From an uncultured Bacillaceae bacterium (GTDB taxonomy: Bacteria > Bacillota > Bacilli > Bacillales > Pradoshiaceae): DNA of 12,536 nucleotides. Location: assembly GCA_904501845.1 (NCBI GenBank), contig CAJGCH010000059.1, positions 1 to 12,536 on the forward strand, in the 5' to 3' direction. The notes below the pieces were generated by a model, which was not told where the DNA came from, did not search any database, and worked only from the letters and a program-made list of their open reading frames with translations. Positions 1 through 7,585 of the stretch are shown piece after piece (the first letter of the stretch is position 1; every line of letters begins with the position of its first letter). Position numbers and translations under genes: made by a program.

Positions 1-362
1 CTCTCAAACAGCAAAGGGATGTCCATGATGACAATGGAGGCCCCATTTTCAAAAGCCCGATCCGTTTCTCGCCCCATCCATTCTCTAACCGCTGGATGCA
101 CAATTGCATTTAACGTATGGCGCTTTTCTTCATCAGCGAAGATGACCGACCCAAGTTTCTTTCTATCAAGCGTCCCATCCTCAAGCAACATGTCATTCCC
201 AAAGGCCTCCGTGATTTCCCTTAGTGCCGGCATGCCCGGTTCAACGACTTTCCTTGCTGCGATATCTGCATCAACGACAGGGTAGCCTTGTGAGATAAGC
301 CAGTTTGAGACTGTGCTTTTCCCGCTAGCAATACCGCCTGTCAGTCCAATAATTTTCTTCAT
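1..362 (-). CDS. coaE: Dephospho-CoA kinase (CoaE), 3' end outside window
   Basis: CoaE phosphorylates the 3'-hydroxyl of dephospho-CoA with ATP, the last step of coenzyme A synthesis, in the cytosol. Reading leftwards from the ATG at 360-362, 120 codons are visible. The N-terminus has a P-loop at residues 9-17 (GGIASGKST), followed by D31-A-D33 in the position of the family's catalytic aspartate, and an H89-P90 pair typical of CoaE. The family is usually about 200 residues, so roughly 80 C-terminal residues lie beyond base 1. An AGGGGA ribosome binding site sits about 11 bases before the ATG. The start is only 20 bases after the ytaF stop, so it is very likely cotranscribed with ytaF, mutM and polA. 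The truncation is due to the window edge, not a mutation. Confidence 0.95.
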   Translation of the reverse strand, partial: MKKIIGLTGGIASGKSTVSNWLISQGYPVVDADIAARKVVEPGMPALREITEAFGNDMLLEDGTLDRKKLGSVIFADEEKRHTLNAIVHPAVREWMGRETDRAFENGASIVIMDIPLLFE

Positions 363-382
363 AAAAATATCGTATCCCCTGT

Positions 383-1021
383 CTAAAATAATTTACTGAC
401 CCCGAGTATGATTAAGACAATTCCAGGTACAAAGGACAAAACCTTCGCAAAGAGCGAATCATTTAAGTACTTTCCAGCTTGGAGGCCGGTTTTCATAAAC
501 ACGGCACTCATAAGGAAGCAAAGCAAGACGATACCGGCAGGCGGATAGTTGAGAATACCGGCCCCAATTCCTGCACCAAATCCATCAAGAGAAAGGGCAA
601 AGCCTAAAAAACAAGCTTCAAGACCCGTAATGGTGCCTGAGCGGTCAAAGTCGGCGCTGAGCGGCTTTTTCAAAATATGAACGACAAGACCGATCGACTT
701 GATCTCCAGCTGGAATAAAGTCCGTTCATCCACATTCAAATATACATCATCATTTGGCTTTAAATTACTTGATGCTGTCCAAAGGCCTAATAATATCAGG
801 ATTAGGCCTCCAAGCACGCCTGCCCATGACTCTGCCATGAAGTGTTCACTCACAGAACCTGTGAACATGCCAATCGCAAAGCTTATGGCCGAACAAGCGG
901 CAATGATCATAATCGATTTTAAGGGAATGACCACATTCCGGATTCCATAGGTCATTCCGACACCACAACTGTCAAGGCTGACTGCCATAGCGAGTAAGAG
1001 TATTGAAGCCAAGTGCTCCAT
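383..1021 (-). CDS. ytaF: Sporulation membrane protein YtaF (MntP-like fold)
   Basis: A 212-residue polytopic membrane protein matching the YtaF/MntP (DUF204) family, whose members include the MntP manganese exporters. YtaF's own substrate is not established. About six membrane segments can be read: roughly 4-24, 34-54, 66-84, 133-156, 160-178 and 194-212. They form two related halves, each carrying a membrane aspartate in a similar setting: SLDSCGVG around D17 and SLDGFGAG around D146. The hydrophilic linker (about 85-132) contains D-F-D-R-S-G-T-I-T-G-L-E at 124-135, which fits the 12-residue EF-hand loop pattern. The start has a strong AAAGGAG site 8-9 bases upstream. It lies 68 bases after mutM and 20 before coaE. 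The gap to mutM is the longest inside this gene group, so a separate sporulation promoter is possible, but I cannot identify a convincing one. Confidence 0.92.
   Translation of the reverse strand: MEHLASILLLAMAVSLDSCGVGMTYGIRNVVIPLKSIMIIAACSAISFAIGMFTGSVSEHFMAESWAGVLGGLILILLGLWTASSNLKPNDDVYLNVDERTLFQLEIKSIGLVVHILKKPLSADFDRSGTITGLEACFLGFALSLDGFGAGIGAGILNYPPAGIVLLCFLMSAVFMKTGLQAGKYLNDSLFAKVLSFVPGIVLIILGVSKLF
617..652 (-). other. EF-hand-like calcium-binding loop coded within ytaF
   Basis: Residues 124-135 of YtaF read D-F-D-R-S-G-T-I-T-G-L-E. Position 1 is Asp, 3 is Asp, 5 is Ser, 6 is Gly, 8 is Ile and 12 is Glu, which is the full canonical EF-hand loop pattern. It sits in the hydrophilic linker immediately before the second membrane half. 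Calcium binding is inferred from the pattern only. The flanking sequence (a possible membrane start after E135) is not an obvious classical helix-loop-helix, so it may be a lone loop of the dockerin-like or excalibur-like kind. Confidence 0.6.
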
Positions 1022-1089
1022 TCGAGGGAACTCCTTTCAACAATCAATACCATACTATATGTCAGAAGCCTATTTTATGTTCATGGCCT

Positions 1090-1920
1090 TCAATCGCGTT
1101 TTTGACAGGAGGGACAATAAACAGTGCCTCTGCCCCCGACAATGATTCTCTCCATGATTGTGCCGCATGTCTTGCAAGGCTGCCCCTTCCTGGAGTAAGC
1201 AAATAATTCGAGCTGGAACATGCCAATCTGCCCTTGTGAATTCACGTAAGAACGAATGGTGCTTCCTCCCTTTTCAATGGCATCAGCAAGCGTCGTCTTA
1301 ATCGCCGCATACAGGCGCTCGATTTCCTCTTTATCCAAGGACGAAGCGGGACGCTCTGGATGTATGCCCGCATGGAACAATGCCTCATCCACGTATATAT
1401 TCCCAAGCCCGGCAAGCAATCGCTGATCCAAGAGGACCGTCTTAATAAAACGATGCGTCTTCCGGAGCCCTTCTGCCAGATGCTCTGGCGTGAATTCCTC
1501 AGAAAATGGTTCAGGACCCACCTTTGAAAGCGGCAGAACATCCAGCTCCGTTCCTTTCGGATATAAATGCATCGTGCCGAATTTGCGCACATCTCTGTAA
1601 CGGAGCTCCGTGCCATCCGTGAATGAAAAAATGACGTGGGTATGCTTATCCATCTCTTCACTCTTGTCAAATAGGCCATATTTCCCTTCCATGCGCAAAT
1701 GGGAAACGAGGCTATAATCATCTAAGTAAAAGATAAGGAACTTGCCGCGGCGGCCAATCTCACGAATCGTCTGTCCCTTAAGGAAGAGGCGGAACAATTC
1801 GGCGTCATCCGGTTCCTTGATGATCTTGCCCCATCGCACCTCTACATCCTCAATCGTCTTGCCAAGCACCAAGACTTCAAGCGTGCGCCTTATCGTCTCT
1901 ACTTCTGGTAATTCAGGCAA
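1090..1920 (-). CDS. mutM: Formamidopyrimidine-DNA glycosylase (MutM/Fpg)
   Basis: Removes 8-oxoguanine and formamidopyrimidines from DNA and nicks the resulting abasic site (base excision repair). The 276-residue length is normal. The N-terminus is MPELPEVE: after Met removal P2 is the nucleophile, with E3 as the acid. K60 is the conserved beta-hairpin lysine. R112 and F114 match the residues that fill the gap left by the flipped base. The H2TH region has N174 in GLGNIYVDEA. The C-terminal zinc finger is complete: C249-x2-C252, 16 residues, C269-x2-C272, with R264 at its tip. The start codon is TTG (plus bases CAA at 1918-1920). The conserved MPELPEV and the AAGGGGG ribosome binding site about 9 bases upstream fix this choice. 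It begins 24 bases after the polA stop, so it is cotranscribed with polA. Confidence 0.97.
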   Translation of the reverse strand: MPELPEVETIRRTLEVLVLGKTIEDVEVRWGKIIKEPDDAELFRLFLKGQTIREIGRRGKFLIFYLDDYSLVSHLRMEGKYGLFDKSEEMDKHTHVIFSFTDGTELRYRDVRKFGTMHLYPKGTELDVLPLSKVGPEPFSEEFTPEHLAEGLRKTHRFIKTVLLDQRLLAGLGNIYVDEALFHAGIHPERPASSLDKEEIERLYAAIKTTLADAIEKGGSTIRSYVNSQGQIGMFQLELFAYSRKGQPCKTCGTIMERIIVGGRGTVYCPSCQKRD

Positions 1921-1944
1921 ACCAATACCCCCTTATGCTGTTCT

Positions 1945-4572
1945 CTATTTCGCATCATACCAAGTATCGCCAAATGAATAATCCACCTTGAGCGGAACAC
2001 TCAACTTGATGGCATTCTCCATTTCCTCTGGCACGATTTTCTTTAAGATGTCTATTTCATCCTTCGGCGCTTCAAAAATCAATTCATCATGCACTTGAAG
2101 CAAAAGCTTCGCCTGCAGATTCTCTTGCTTCAGCCGGTCGTTCATGTGAATCATCGCCAGCTTAATAATATCAGCGGCACTGCCCTGAATCGGCGTGTTC
2201 ATCGCTGTTCTTTCTGCAAACCCGCGTACATTGAAGTTTCGGTTATTGATTTCCGGGATATAACGGCGCCGATGGAGAAGGGTCTTTACATAGCCGCACT
2301 CCTTCGCCTCTTCAATAATATCCTTCATGTAACGCTGTACGCCCGGATAGCTTTCCAAATAACGTTCAATGAAGGTGCCGGCTTCCTTCCTCGTTATATT
2401 CAGATTTTGGGATAAACCATAATCACTGATCCCATATACGATTCCGAAGTTGACCGCCTTTGCATGGCGTCTCATAAGAGATGTCACTTCCCCTTCTTCC
2501 ACATGGAATACATCCATCGCCGTTTTCGTATGGATATCCATATCTTGCTTGAATGCCTCGATTAAATTCTCATCATCCGCAATATGGGCAAGGACACGGA
2601 GCTCGATTTGAGAATAGTCTGCCGCAAATATGACCCAATCCTCCACCGATGGCACGAAGGCTTGCCTGATTTTCTTGCCTTCTTCCAAGCGGATAGGGAT
2701 GTTCTGCAGATTCGGATCAGTCGAGCTTAAGCGGCCAGTCTGCGTTAACGCCTGATTAAAGCGTGTATGCACTTTGCCATCCTCATGGATGACCTTTAAA
2801 AGCCCTTCAATATAAGTCGATTGCAGCTTGCCAAGCTGGCGATAGTCCAGAATCTCACGGATAATTTCATGTTTATTCTCAAGCTTCTCCAGAATATCCG
2901 CTGATGTGGAGTAACCCGTTTTTGTCTTCTTGATCACAGGCAGGCCCAATCGCTCAAAAAGAATGACCCCTAATTGCTTTGGAGAGTTAATGTTGAACTT
3001 CTCACCAGCCATGTCATAGATTTTTGTCTCTATATCCGTAAGCCTCGCTGCCAGCTCTCCGCCCATTTCCTTCAGTCTTTCCTTATCCACCTTGACACCC
3101 GTAATCTCCATCTCAGCCAGGATGACGGCAAGCGGCAATTCCAAATCATTCAGCAAGGATAATTGCGCATTTGCAATTAGCTGACTTTCAATACTCGCTT
3201 TAATCAACCCCATTGCATGAGCCTTGCGTGCGATATGCTCACCGTAAACCTCCGGACTTGGGATTTTACGTTTCGCTCCTTTTCCATATACATGCTCATC
3301 CGTTTGGATATGACCTGCATGATGCTTTTTCGCAAGGTCTGCCATATCTACTTCCGGCTCAGCAGGATTAAGCACATAGGAAGCAAGGAAGAGATCGAAC
3401 TCAGTCCCTTTCAACTCTATCCCATGGCGATGAAGAGCAACGATTGTTTTCTTCACATCATGCACCGTTTTCTTCATGTCAGGATTTTCTGCCCATTCCT
3501 TAAACACAGCTGATTCAACAGCCGTATCTTTCTCCATGAAGAAGGCCCCTTTCTCATTTGAGATAGCAACGCCAATAATAGGGGCTGTATGGTAATTATC
3601 CTCTAAGATTTCTACGTACAGCGCCGTATCATCGGTAAATAGGTCTGAGGTGATTTCCTTGATGAATGTATAGTCAATCTCCTCAAGTACCTCAGTCTCC
3701 TCAGCCTTAACCGGGTCCATCTTCTCAATCAAGGTCGCAAAGCCAAGTTCCTTATAAATGGCGAGCAGCTTTTCCTGGTCTGCGCCCGTGTAATCAGCCT
3801 CCTCAAGACTGACTTCAATCGGCGCCTGTTTTTCAATGGTCGCAAGCTGCTTGGATAGGATGGCCTGCTCTTTATATTCTTCAATTTTTTCTTTTAATTT
3901 CTTGCCGCTCACCTTATCAGGCGATTCGACAACTGCCTCCACGCTTCCGAACTGGTGCAGAAGCTTCAGCGCTGTTTTCTCTCCAACGCCGGGGATTCCA
4001 GGGATATTATCAGAGGAATCACCCATCAAGCCCTTCAGGTCGATTATCTGCTCAGGTGTCAAATTATACTTCTCTCTAATATGCCCAGGCGTGTAATCCT
4101 CCATATCCGTGATTCCTTTGCGCGTAATTCGAACCGTCGTTTTCTCTGAAGCAAGCTGTGTCAAATCCTTGTCTCCGGAAATGACCGTGACCTCATACCC
4201 TTCGCCCTCTGCTAGAGTGGCAAGGGTACCAATAATGTCATCCGCCTCATAATTCGGCAATTCATAGCGAGAGACCCCATACGCATCAAGCAACTCGCGA
4301 ATAAATGGAAATTGCTCGGATAGCTCCGGCGGAGTCTTTTGGCGGCCTCCCTTATATTCCTTGAAGGTACTATGGCGAAATGTAGTCTTGCCAGCGTCAA
4401 AGGCCACCAGCATATGGGTCGGCTTTTCCTCTTCCATTATTTTGTTCAGCATCATCGCGAAGCCGTAAATGGCATTTGTATGTACACCCTTATCATTATT
4501 GAGCAAAGGCAACGCAAAAAATGCTCTGTAAGCAATGCTATTGCCATCTATTAAAACGATTCTATTATTCAT
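1945..4572 (-). CDS. polA: DNA polymerase I, proofreading-deficient type
   Basis: Fills repair gaps and removes Okazaki-fragment primers. The 875 residues fall into three parts. The 5' nuclease (about 1-290) has metal-site acids D9, D59, E109-A-D111-D112, D134, D136, D185 and D188. The middle part (about 300-465) has the 3'-5' exonuclease fold, but the catalytic D-x-E motif is replaced by V320-E-I322 and the later Tyr-x3-Asp motif reads A-R-K-A-H. The polymerase (about 466-875) has motif A DYSQIE with D652, motif B RRHAKAVNFG (K705, F709) with Y713, and motif C VHDE with D829. This matches the Bacillus stearothermophilus enzyme, known to lack 3'-5' exonuclease activity. The ATG is preceded by GGGAGGAAAG. 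A candidate promoter lies about 55 bases upstream, and mutM, ytaF and coaE follow in the same direction. Confidence 0.98.
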   Translation of the reverse strand: MNNRIVLIDGNSIAYRAFFALPLLNNDKGVHTNAIYGFAMMLNKIMEEEKPTHMLVAFDAGKTTFRHSTFKEYKGGRQKTPPELSEQFPFIRELLDAYGVSRYELPNYEADDIIGTLATLAEGEGYEVTVISGDKDLTQLASEKTTVRITRKGITDMEDYTPGHIREKYNLTPEQIIDLKGLMGDSSDNIPGIPGVGEKTALKLLHQFGSVEAVVESPDKVSGKKLKEKIEEYKEQAILSKQLATIEKQAPIEVSLEEADYTGADQEKLLAIYKELGFATLIEKMDPVKAEETEVLEEIDYTFIKEITSDLFTDDTALYVEILEDNYHTAPIIGVAISNEKGAFFMEKDTAVESAVFKEWAENPDMKKTVHDVKKTIVALHRHGIELKGTEFDLFLASYVLNPAEPEVDMADLAKKHHAGHIQTDEHVYGKGAKRKIPSPEVYGEHIARKAHAMGLIKASIESQLIANAQLSLLNDLELPLAVILAEMEITGVKVDKERLKEMGGELAARLTDIETKIYDMAGEKFNINSPKQLGVILFERLGLPVIKKTKTGYSTSADILEKLENKHEIIREILDYRQLGKLQSTYIEGLLKVIHEDGKVHTRFNQALTQTGRLSSTDPNLQNIPIRLEEGKKIRQAFVPSVEDWVIFAADYSQIELRVLAHIADDENLIEAFKQDMDIHTKTAMDVFHVEEGEVTSLMRRHAKAVNFGIVYGISDYGLSQNLNITRKEAGTFIERYLESYPGVQRYMKDIIEEAKECGYVKTLLHRRRYIPEINNRNFNVRGFAERTAMNTPIQGSAADIIKLAMIHMNDRLKQENLQAKLLLQVHDELIFEAPKDEIDILKKIVPEEMENAIKLSVPLKVDYSFGDTWYDAK

Positions 4573-4625
4573 GCTTTCCTCCCATTAATCGTATTTATCC
4601 ATTTAACCGTTGATCTTATTACTCT

Positions 4626-4634
4626 ATTCTAACA
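4626..4634 (-). promoter_or_regulatory. Candidate extended -10 promoter for polA
   Basis: On the minus strand the 181-base gap between phoR and polA contains TGTTAGAAT, an extended -10 (TGn plus TAGAAT) for the main sigma factor. No good -35 hexamer lies 16-18 bases upstream (TTTCTT at 17). Extended -10 promoters can do without one. It lies downstream of the phoPR hairpin and 54 bases before the polA ATG. The position is right, but the call rests on one motif. Confidence 0.4.
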
Positions 4635-4703
4635 TGAGTCTTAATTGAAAGAAAAACCGCTGTTCTCTCCTCCGGAAACATGCTTTTCACTTAAATCCGC
4701 TCG

Positions 4704-4740
4704 AAAATGAAAAGCTCCCTTCACGAACCGTGAAAGGAGC
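4704..4740 (-). terminator. Intrinsic terminator of phoP-phoR
   Basis: The minus-strand RNA forms a 12-bp stem, GCUCCUUUCACG against CGUGAAGGGAGC, with a GUU loop. It is followed by UUUUCAUUUU. It starts 13 bases after the phoR stop. One stem pair is U-G in this RNA but would be a mismatch in the opposite transcript, which supports minus-strand use. AAAA/UUUU flanks could lengthen the stem. It separates phoPR from the polA group. Confidence 0.85.
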
Positions 4741-4753
4741 CAACTTTTCATGT

Positions 4754-6529
4754 CTATTTCATTTCCCTTTTAATAGAACATTGATTCTTCGGGATGATAA
4801 CTGTAAATGTACTGCCTTCATTCAGCTTGCTCTCGATGGTGATTTCACCGTGATGGGCTTCAAGGATATGTTTCACAATCGCGAGTCCAAGTCCCGTTCC
4901 GCCGCTCTCTCTGCTCCGGTCCTTATCAACTCGATAAAAACGTTCAAAAATGCGCGGAAATTCCTTTTCTTCAATGCCAATCCCAGTATCTGAAACCCTG
5001 AGATAGACCTTATCTCCATCCTCGCTCGCAGAGACCGTCACCTTTCCGTTAGGAGGTGTATAAGAAATGGCATTGCTAACGAGATTGATAATGACTTGCT
5101 GTATGCGGAAGGAATCCGTTTCACAAATGATCGGCTTTTTAGGTTCCATTATCTCCAAGTGAATATTCTTCTTGGTTGCTTTCTTCTCAAGAATTTCATA
5201 TGTGTCTTTTAGGACAGGCACGATGTCCACCTTTTGCAGATCGAGGCGGAAGCCATGCTGTTCCACCTTGGATAACTCAAGTAATTCCTTGATCAGCGCC
5301 TGTAGTCTATTGCTCTCCTTCAGGATGATTGATAAGAAGTGATCAAGCGTGTTTTTATCTTCCTTAGCACCGTCAATTAATGTTTCAGTGAAGCCCTTAA
5401 TGGACGTTACAGGGGTATTCAATTCATGAGATACATTGGCTACGAATTGCTTTCGCACAGTTTCAAGCTTCTTAAGCTCAGTAATATCATGGAAGACGAG
5501 AATAATCCCTTTCCATTCGCCTTTCGGTCCAATAATCGGAGCACCGTACACCTCAAAATTCTTCCGTTCGAGCCCGATTGTCAGGACGATTTGCTTCCTG
5601 ACCTTTTGCTCTACCATGAAGATTTCCTCAATGAGAGCATTGACTTCCTCACGGTCTATCACCTTGTAATACAGTTCGGATAAGAAGCTCTCCTCATCCA
5701 CCTTAAAGAGATTTAGGTACTCGCGATTGACCATATTGATATATCCCTTGTCATCAATCAATAATAACGCACTTCCCATATTCTCAATCAAGGTACTGAG
5801 CCGGTCCTTCTGTATATCATAGGCAATTTTCATCTCTTGCATATCGCGGGCAAGCTGATTAATGGAATCATTCAGCATCCCCACTTCCTTATTACGCCCG
5901 ACATATGAGCGCGCCCGGTAATTTCCTTTTGTCAGCTCACGCACTGCACCAAGGGCACTTTCAACCGGTACGAAGTATTTCTTGATGATTTGAAAGACAA
6001 ACAGCATGATAATAATGAAAGCAACAATCAGGAACAATAGGGATGTTGTCCAGGCAGATAGCCCATCAATACTGGCATTTCTTTCTTTCCCGACCAACAG
6101 ATAGCCTTCACCTGCTTGATTTTTGTCTAAATAATAATAGAAGCTGTCCCTATTAAGTTCTCCGTGGATTGGTTCATTAAATTGGCCGGCATAATTCGTC
6201 ACTTCGGCTTGATAAAGGTCTCGCTCCTCAGCAGACAGTCCCTCTTCCATATAAGTAAACTCAGATAGGAGCTTGCCATCATTGCCGGCGAGCAGAATGG
6301 TGATCTCGTACTTTTCACTAAGCTGCTTGAGCCTGCCATTTACAGTAGCAGTATCCTGTATATCAGCGAGCTGCCATTCGATAATTTGTGCCACATTCTC
6401 TAAATCGTCCTTTGTATCCTTCTCTAGATACATACCGAACAGCTTCCCTAACAAAATTCCAAACAGGAGGGAAACCATTAGGATAGCGGCGGCTATTTCG
6501 AATGTCATCATTCTTCTTGCTTTATTCAT
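4754..6529 (-). CDS. phoR: Phosphate sensor histidine kinase PhoR
   Basis: Membrane histidine kinase that phosphorylates PhoP when phosphate is scarce. The 591 residues are laid out as follows: membrane segment at about 10-34, extracytoplasmic domain at about 35-158, second membrane segment at about 160-183, HAMP linker at about 184-236, PAS domain at about 242-350, then the kinase core. The phosphorylated histidine is H368 in VSHELNTPVTS. The ATP-binding domain has the N box (N482, N486), the G1 box DTGIGI at 514-519 and the G2 box GGTGLGLAIVK at 543-553. All catalytic boxes are intact and the length is normal for Bacillus PhoR. The ATG overlaps the phoP stop as ATGA, implying translational coupling and a fixed ratio of the two proteins. 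A strong hairpin terminator follows the gene. The PhoR identity rests on the domain order, the PhoP partner and the mdh-phoP-phoR-polA context. Confidence 0.95.
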   Translation of the reverse strand: MNKARRMMTFEIAAAILMVSLLFGILLGKLFGMYLEKDTKDDLENVAQIIEWQLADIQDTATVNGRLKQLSEKYEITILLAGNDGKLLSEFTYMEEGLSAEERDLYQAEVTNYAGQFNEPIHGELNRDSFYYYLDKNQAGEGYLLVGKERNASIDGLSAWTTSLLFLIVAFIIIMLFVFQIIKKYFVPVESALGAVRELTKGNYRARSYVGRNKEVGMLNDSINQLARDMQEMKIAYDIQKDRLSTLIENMGSALLLIDDKGYINMVNREYLNLFKVDEESFLSELYYKVIDREEVNALIEEIFMVEQKVRKQIVLTIGLERKNFEVYGAPIIGPKGEWKGIILVFHDITELKKLETVRKQFVANVSHELNTPVTSIKGFTETLIDGAKEDKNTLDHFLSIILKESNRLQALIKELLELSKVEQHGFRLDLQKVDIVPVLKDTYEILEKKATKKNIHLEIMEPKKPIICETDSFRIQQVIINLVSNAISYTPPNGKVTVSASEDGDKVYLRVSDTGIGIEEKEFPRIFERFYRVDKDRSRESGGTGLGLAIVKHILEAHHGEITIESKLNEGSTFTVIIPKNQCSIKREMK

Positions 6530-7239
6530 TCTTTAGGTTCCTCTAACTTATAGCCCAGCCCGCGTACGGTTTTGATATAGGCCGGTTTCTTCGTATCTTG
6601 TTCAATCTTTTCACGCAAATGGCTAATGTGCACGTCTACAATTCGTGTATCTCCGACAAAATCATAATTCCAGATTACATTCAAAAGCTGGTCCCTTGTT
6701 AAAATTCTAGACTTATTCTTCGCTAGATAAGCCAATAATTCAAATTCCTTCGGAGTCAGCTCAAGCATCTCATCACCCAGATAGGCTTCATATCGCTCCA
6801 AATATATCTTCAAATTCCCAATCGTAAGGAAATCAGATTCATCCTCTTTTATCTCGGTCGCACTATTCATCATATCCACCCTGCGCAATAGTGCCTTCAC
6901 CCTTGCCACAACCTCACGCGGGCTAAAAGGCTTTGTCATATAGTCATCAGCACCGAGCTCAAGCCCAAGGACTTTATCAAACTCCTCATTTTTTGCAGTA
7001 AGCATCATAATTGGGACTGTAACCTTGTTTTGTCGTAAGATTTTGCAAATCTCGATCCCGTCTAATTTCGGCAGCATGAGATCCAAAATGATGACGTCAG
7101 GTTTTTCGGTCATGGCCAATTGCTTGCCCATTTCCCCATCCATTGCCTTTATTACGCTAAACCCAGCTTGTTCCAAATTATACGCTAGCAAAGTAATGAT
7201 TGATTCTTCATCTTCCACAACTAGGACTTTTTTGCTCAT
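6526..7239 (-). CDS. phoP: Phosphate response regulator PhoP
   Basis: DNA-binding response regulator of the OmpR/PhoB class; in Bacillus it controls genes for phosphate starvation. The 237 residues contain a receiver domain (about 1-118) with the acidic pair E9-D10, the phosphoacceptor D53 in ILDLMLP, T81 and K103. A winged-helix DNA-binding domain (about 135-233) follows, with the typical LTPKEFELL start and the end motif TVRGLGYKL. The start has a perfect AGGAGGA site 5-6 bases before the ATG. Its stop overlaps the phoR start. Upstream is a 289-base stretch after the mdh terminator, so it must have its own promoter. I looked for PhoP boxes (TTAACA-type repeats 11 bases apart) there and saw none that were convincing. 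Confidence 0.97.
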   Translation of the reverse strand: MSKKVLVVEDEESIITLLAYNLEQAGFSVIKAMDGEMGKQLAMTEKPDVIILDLMLPKLDGIEICKILRQNKVTVPIMMLTAKNEEFDKVLGLELGADDYMTKPFSPREVVARVKALLRRVDMMNSATEIKEDESDFLTIGNLKIYLERYEAYLGDEMLELTPKEFELLAYLAKNKSRILTRDQLLNVIWNYDFVGDTRIVDVHISHLREKIEQDTKKPAYIKTVRGLGYKLEEPKE

Positions 7240-7521
7240 CTTATCCTCCTGCCACTCCCATATATATTGGCTTTATTTATGCTAGCTGCCATATGATTGG
7301 CCAGCTCTATTTGCATTTGTACATCATACCTGCAGGACATCTGCTAAGATATTAAATTTTATACAGATGAATCCCTCACTATTATATATGAAAAGATGAA
7401 TTCTTGGTATAATACCCAATCTCGAAATTGGCAGGTAAGTAAAAACATAAATGGATCGACCCTTGATTTCCGGGTTCCTTCCAGCTTCTCGCTCTTAAGG
7501 GCTTACTGAAATAATTGCATA
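7240..7521 (-). promoter_or_regulatory. phoP upstream region with candidate -10 at 7381-7386
   Basis: No gene is visible here. On the minus strand a perfect TATAAT lies at 7381-7386, which would give a leader of about 135 bases to phoP. No TTGACA-like -35 sits at 16-18 bases (TACCAA at 17), so the promoter may need an activator. On the plus strand another TATAAT lies at 7408-7413, also without a -35. A short dyad AGCTG/CAGCT (7284-7288 and 7302-7306) lies in the leader. The stretch 7430-7521 shows nothing I can name. Confidence 0.3.
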
Positions 7522-7564
7522 CAAAATTAAAGGGACCCTGAATGTAAACATTCAGAGTCCCTTT
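7522..7564 (-). terminator. Intrinsic terminator of citZ-icd-mdh
   Basis: The minus-strand RNA forms a 16-bp stem, AAAGGGACUCUGAAUG against CAUUCAGGGUCCCUUU, with a UUUA loop. It lies 22-57 bases after the mdh stop. One U-G pair fits this strand, whereas the opposite transcript would have a C-A mismatch there. The tail AAUUUUG is short of U, but the stem's own UUU adds to it. The plus-strand tail (CCCUUUUC) might allow weak use in the other direction. Confidence 0.8.
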
Positions 7565-7585
7565 TCAAGTTCTATTCATATTGAG

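Noticed and set aside
19..285. Plus-strand open frame of 88 codons
   Set aside because: It is antisense to coaE, whose P-loop and family motifs make it the real gene; no ribosome site or recognisable protein.
1022..1089. Sigma-E-like promoter before ytaF (CATATAGT at 1054-1061)
   Set aside because: The -10 matches 7 of 8 to CATACANT, but the best ATA-core -35 is only 12 bases away, shorter than the usual 13-15; too weak to list.
7240..7430. PhoP boxes upstream of phoP
   Set aside because: TTCATC/TTTCAT-like words occur, but not at the 11-base repeat required of a PhoP box.
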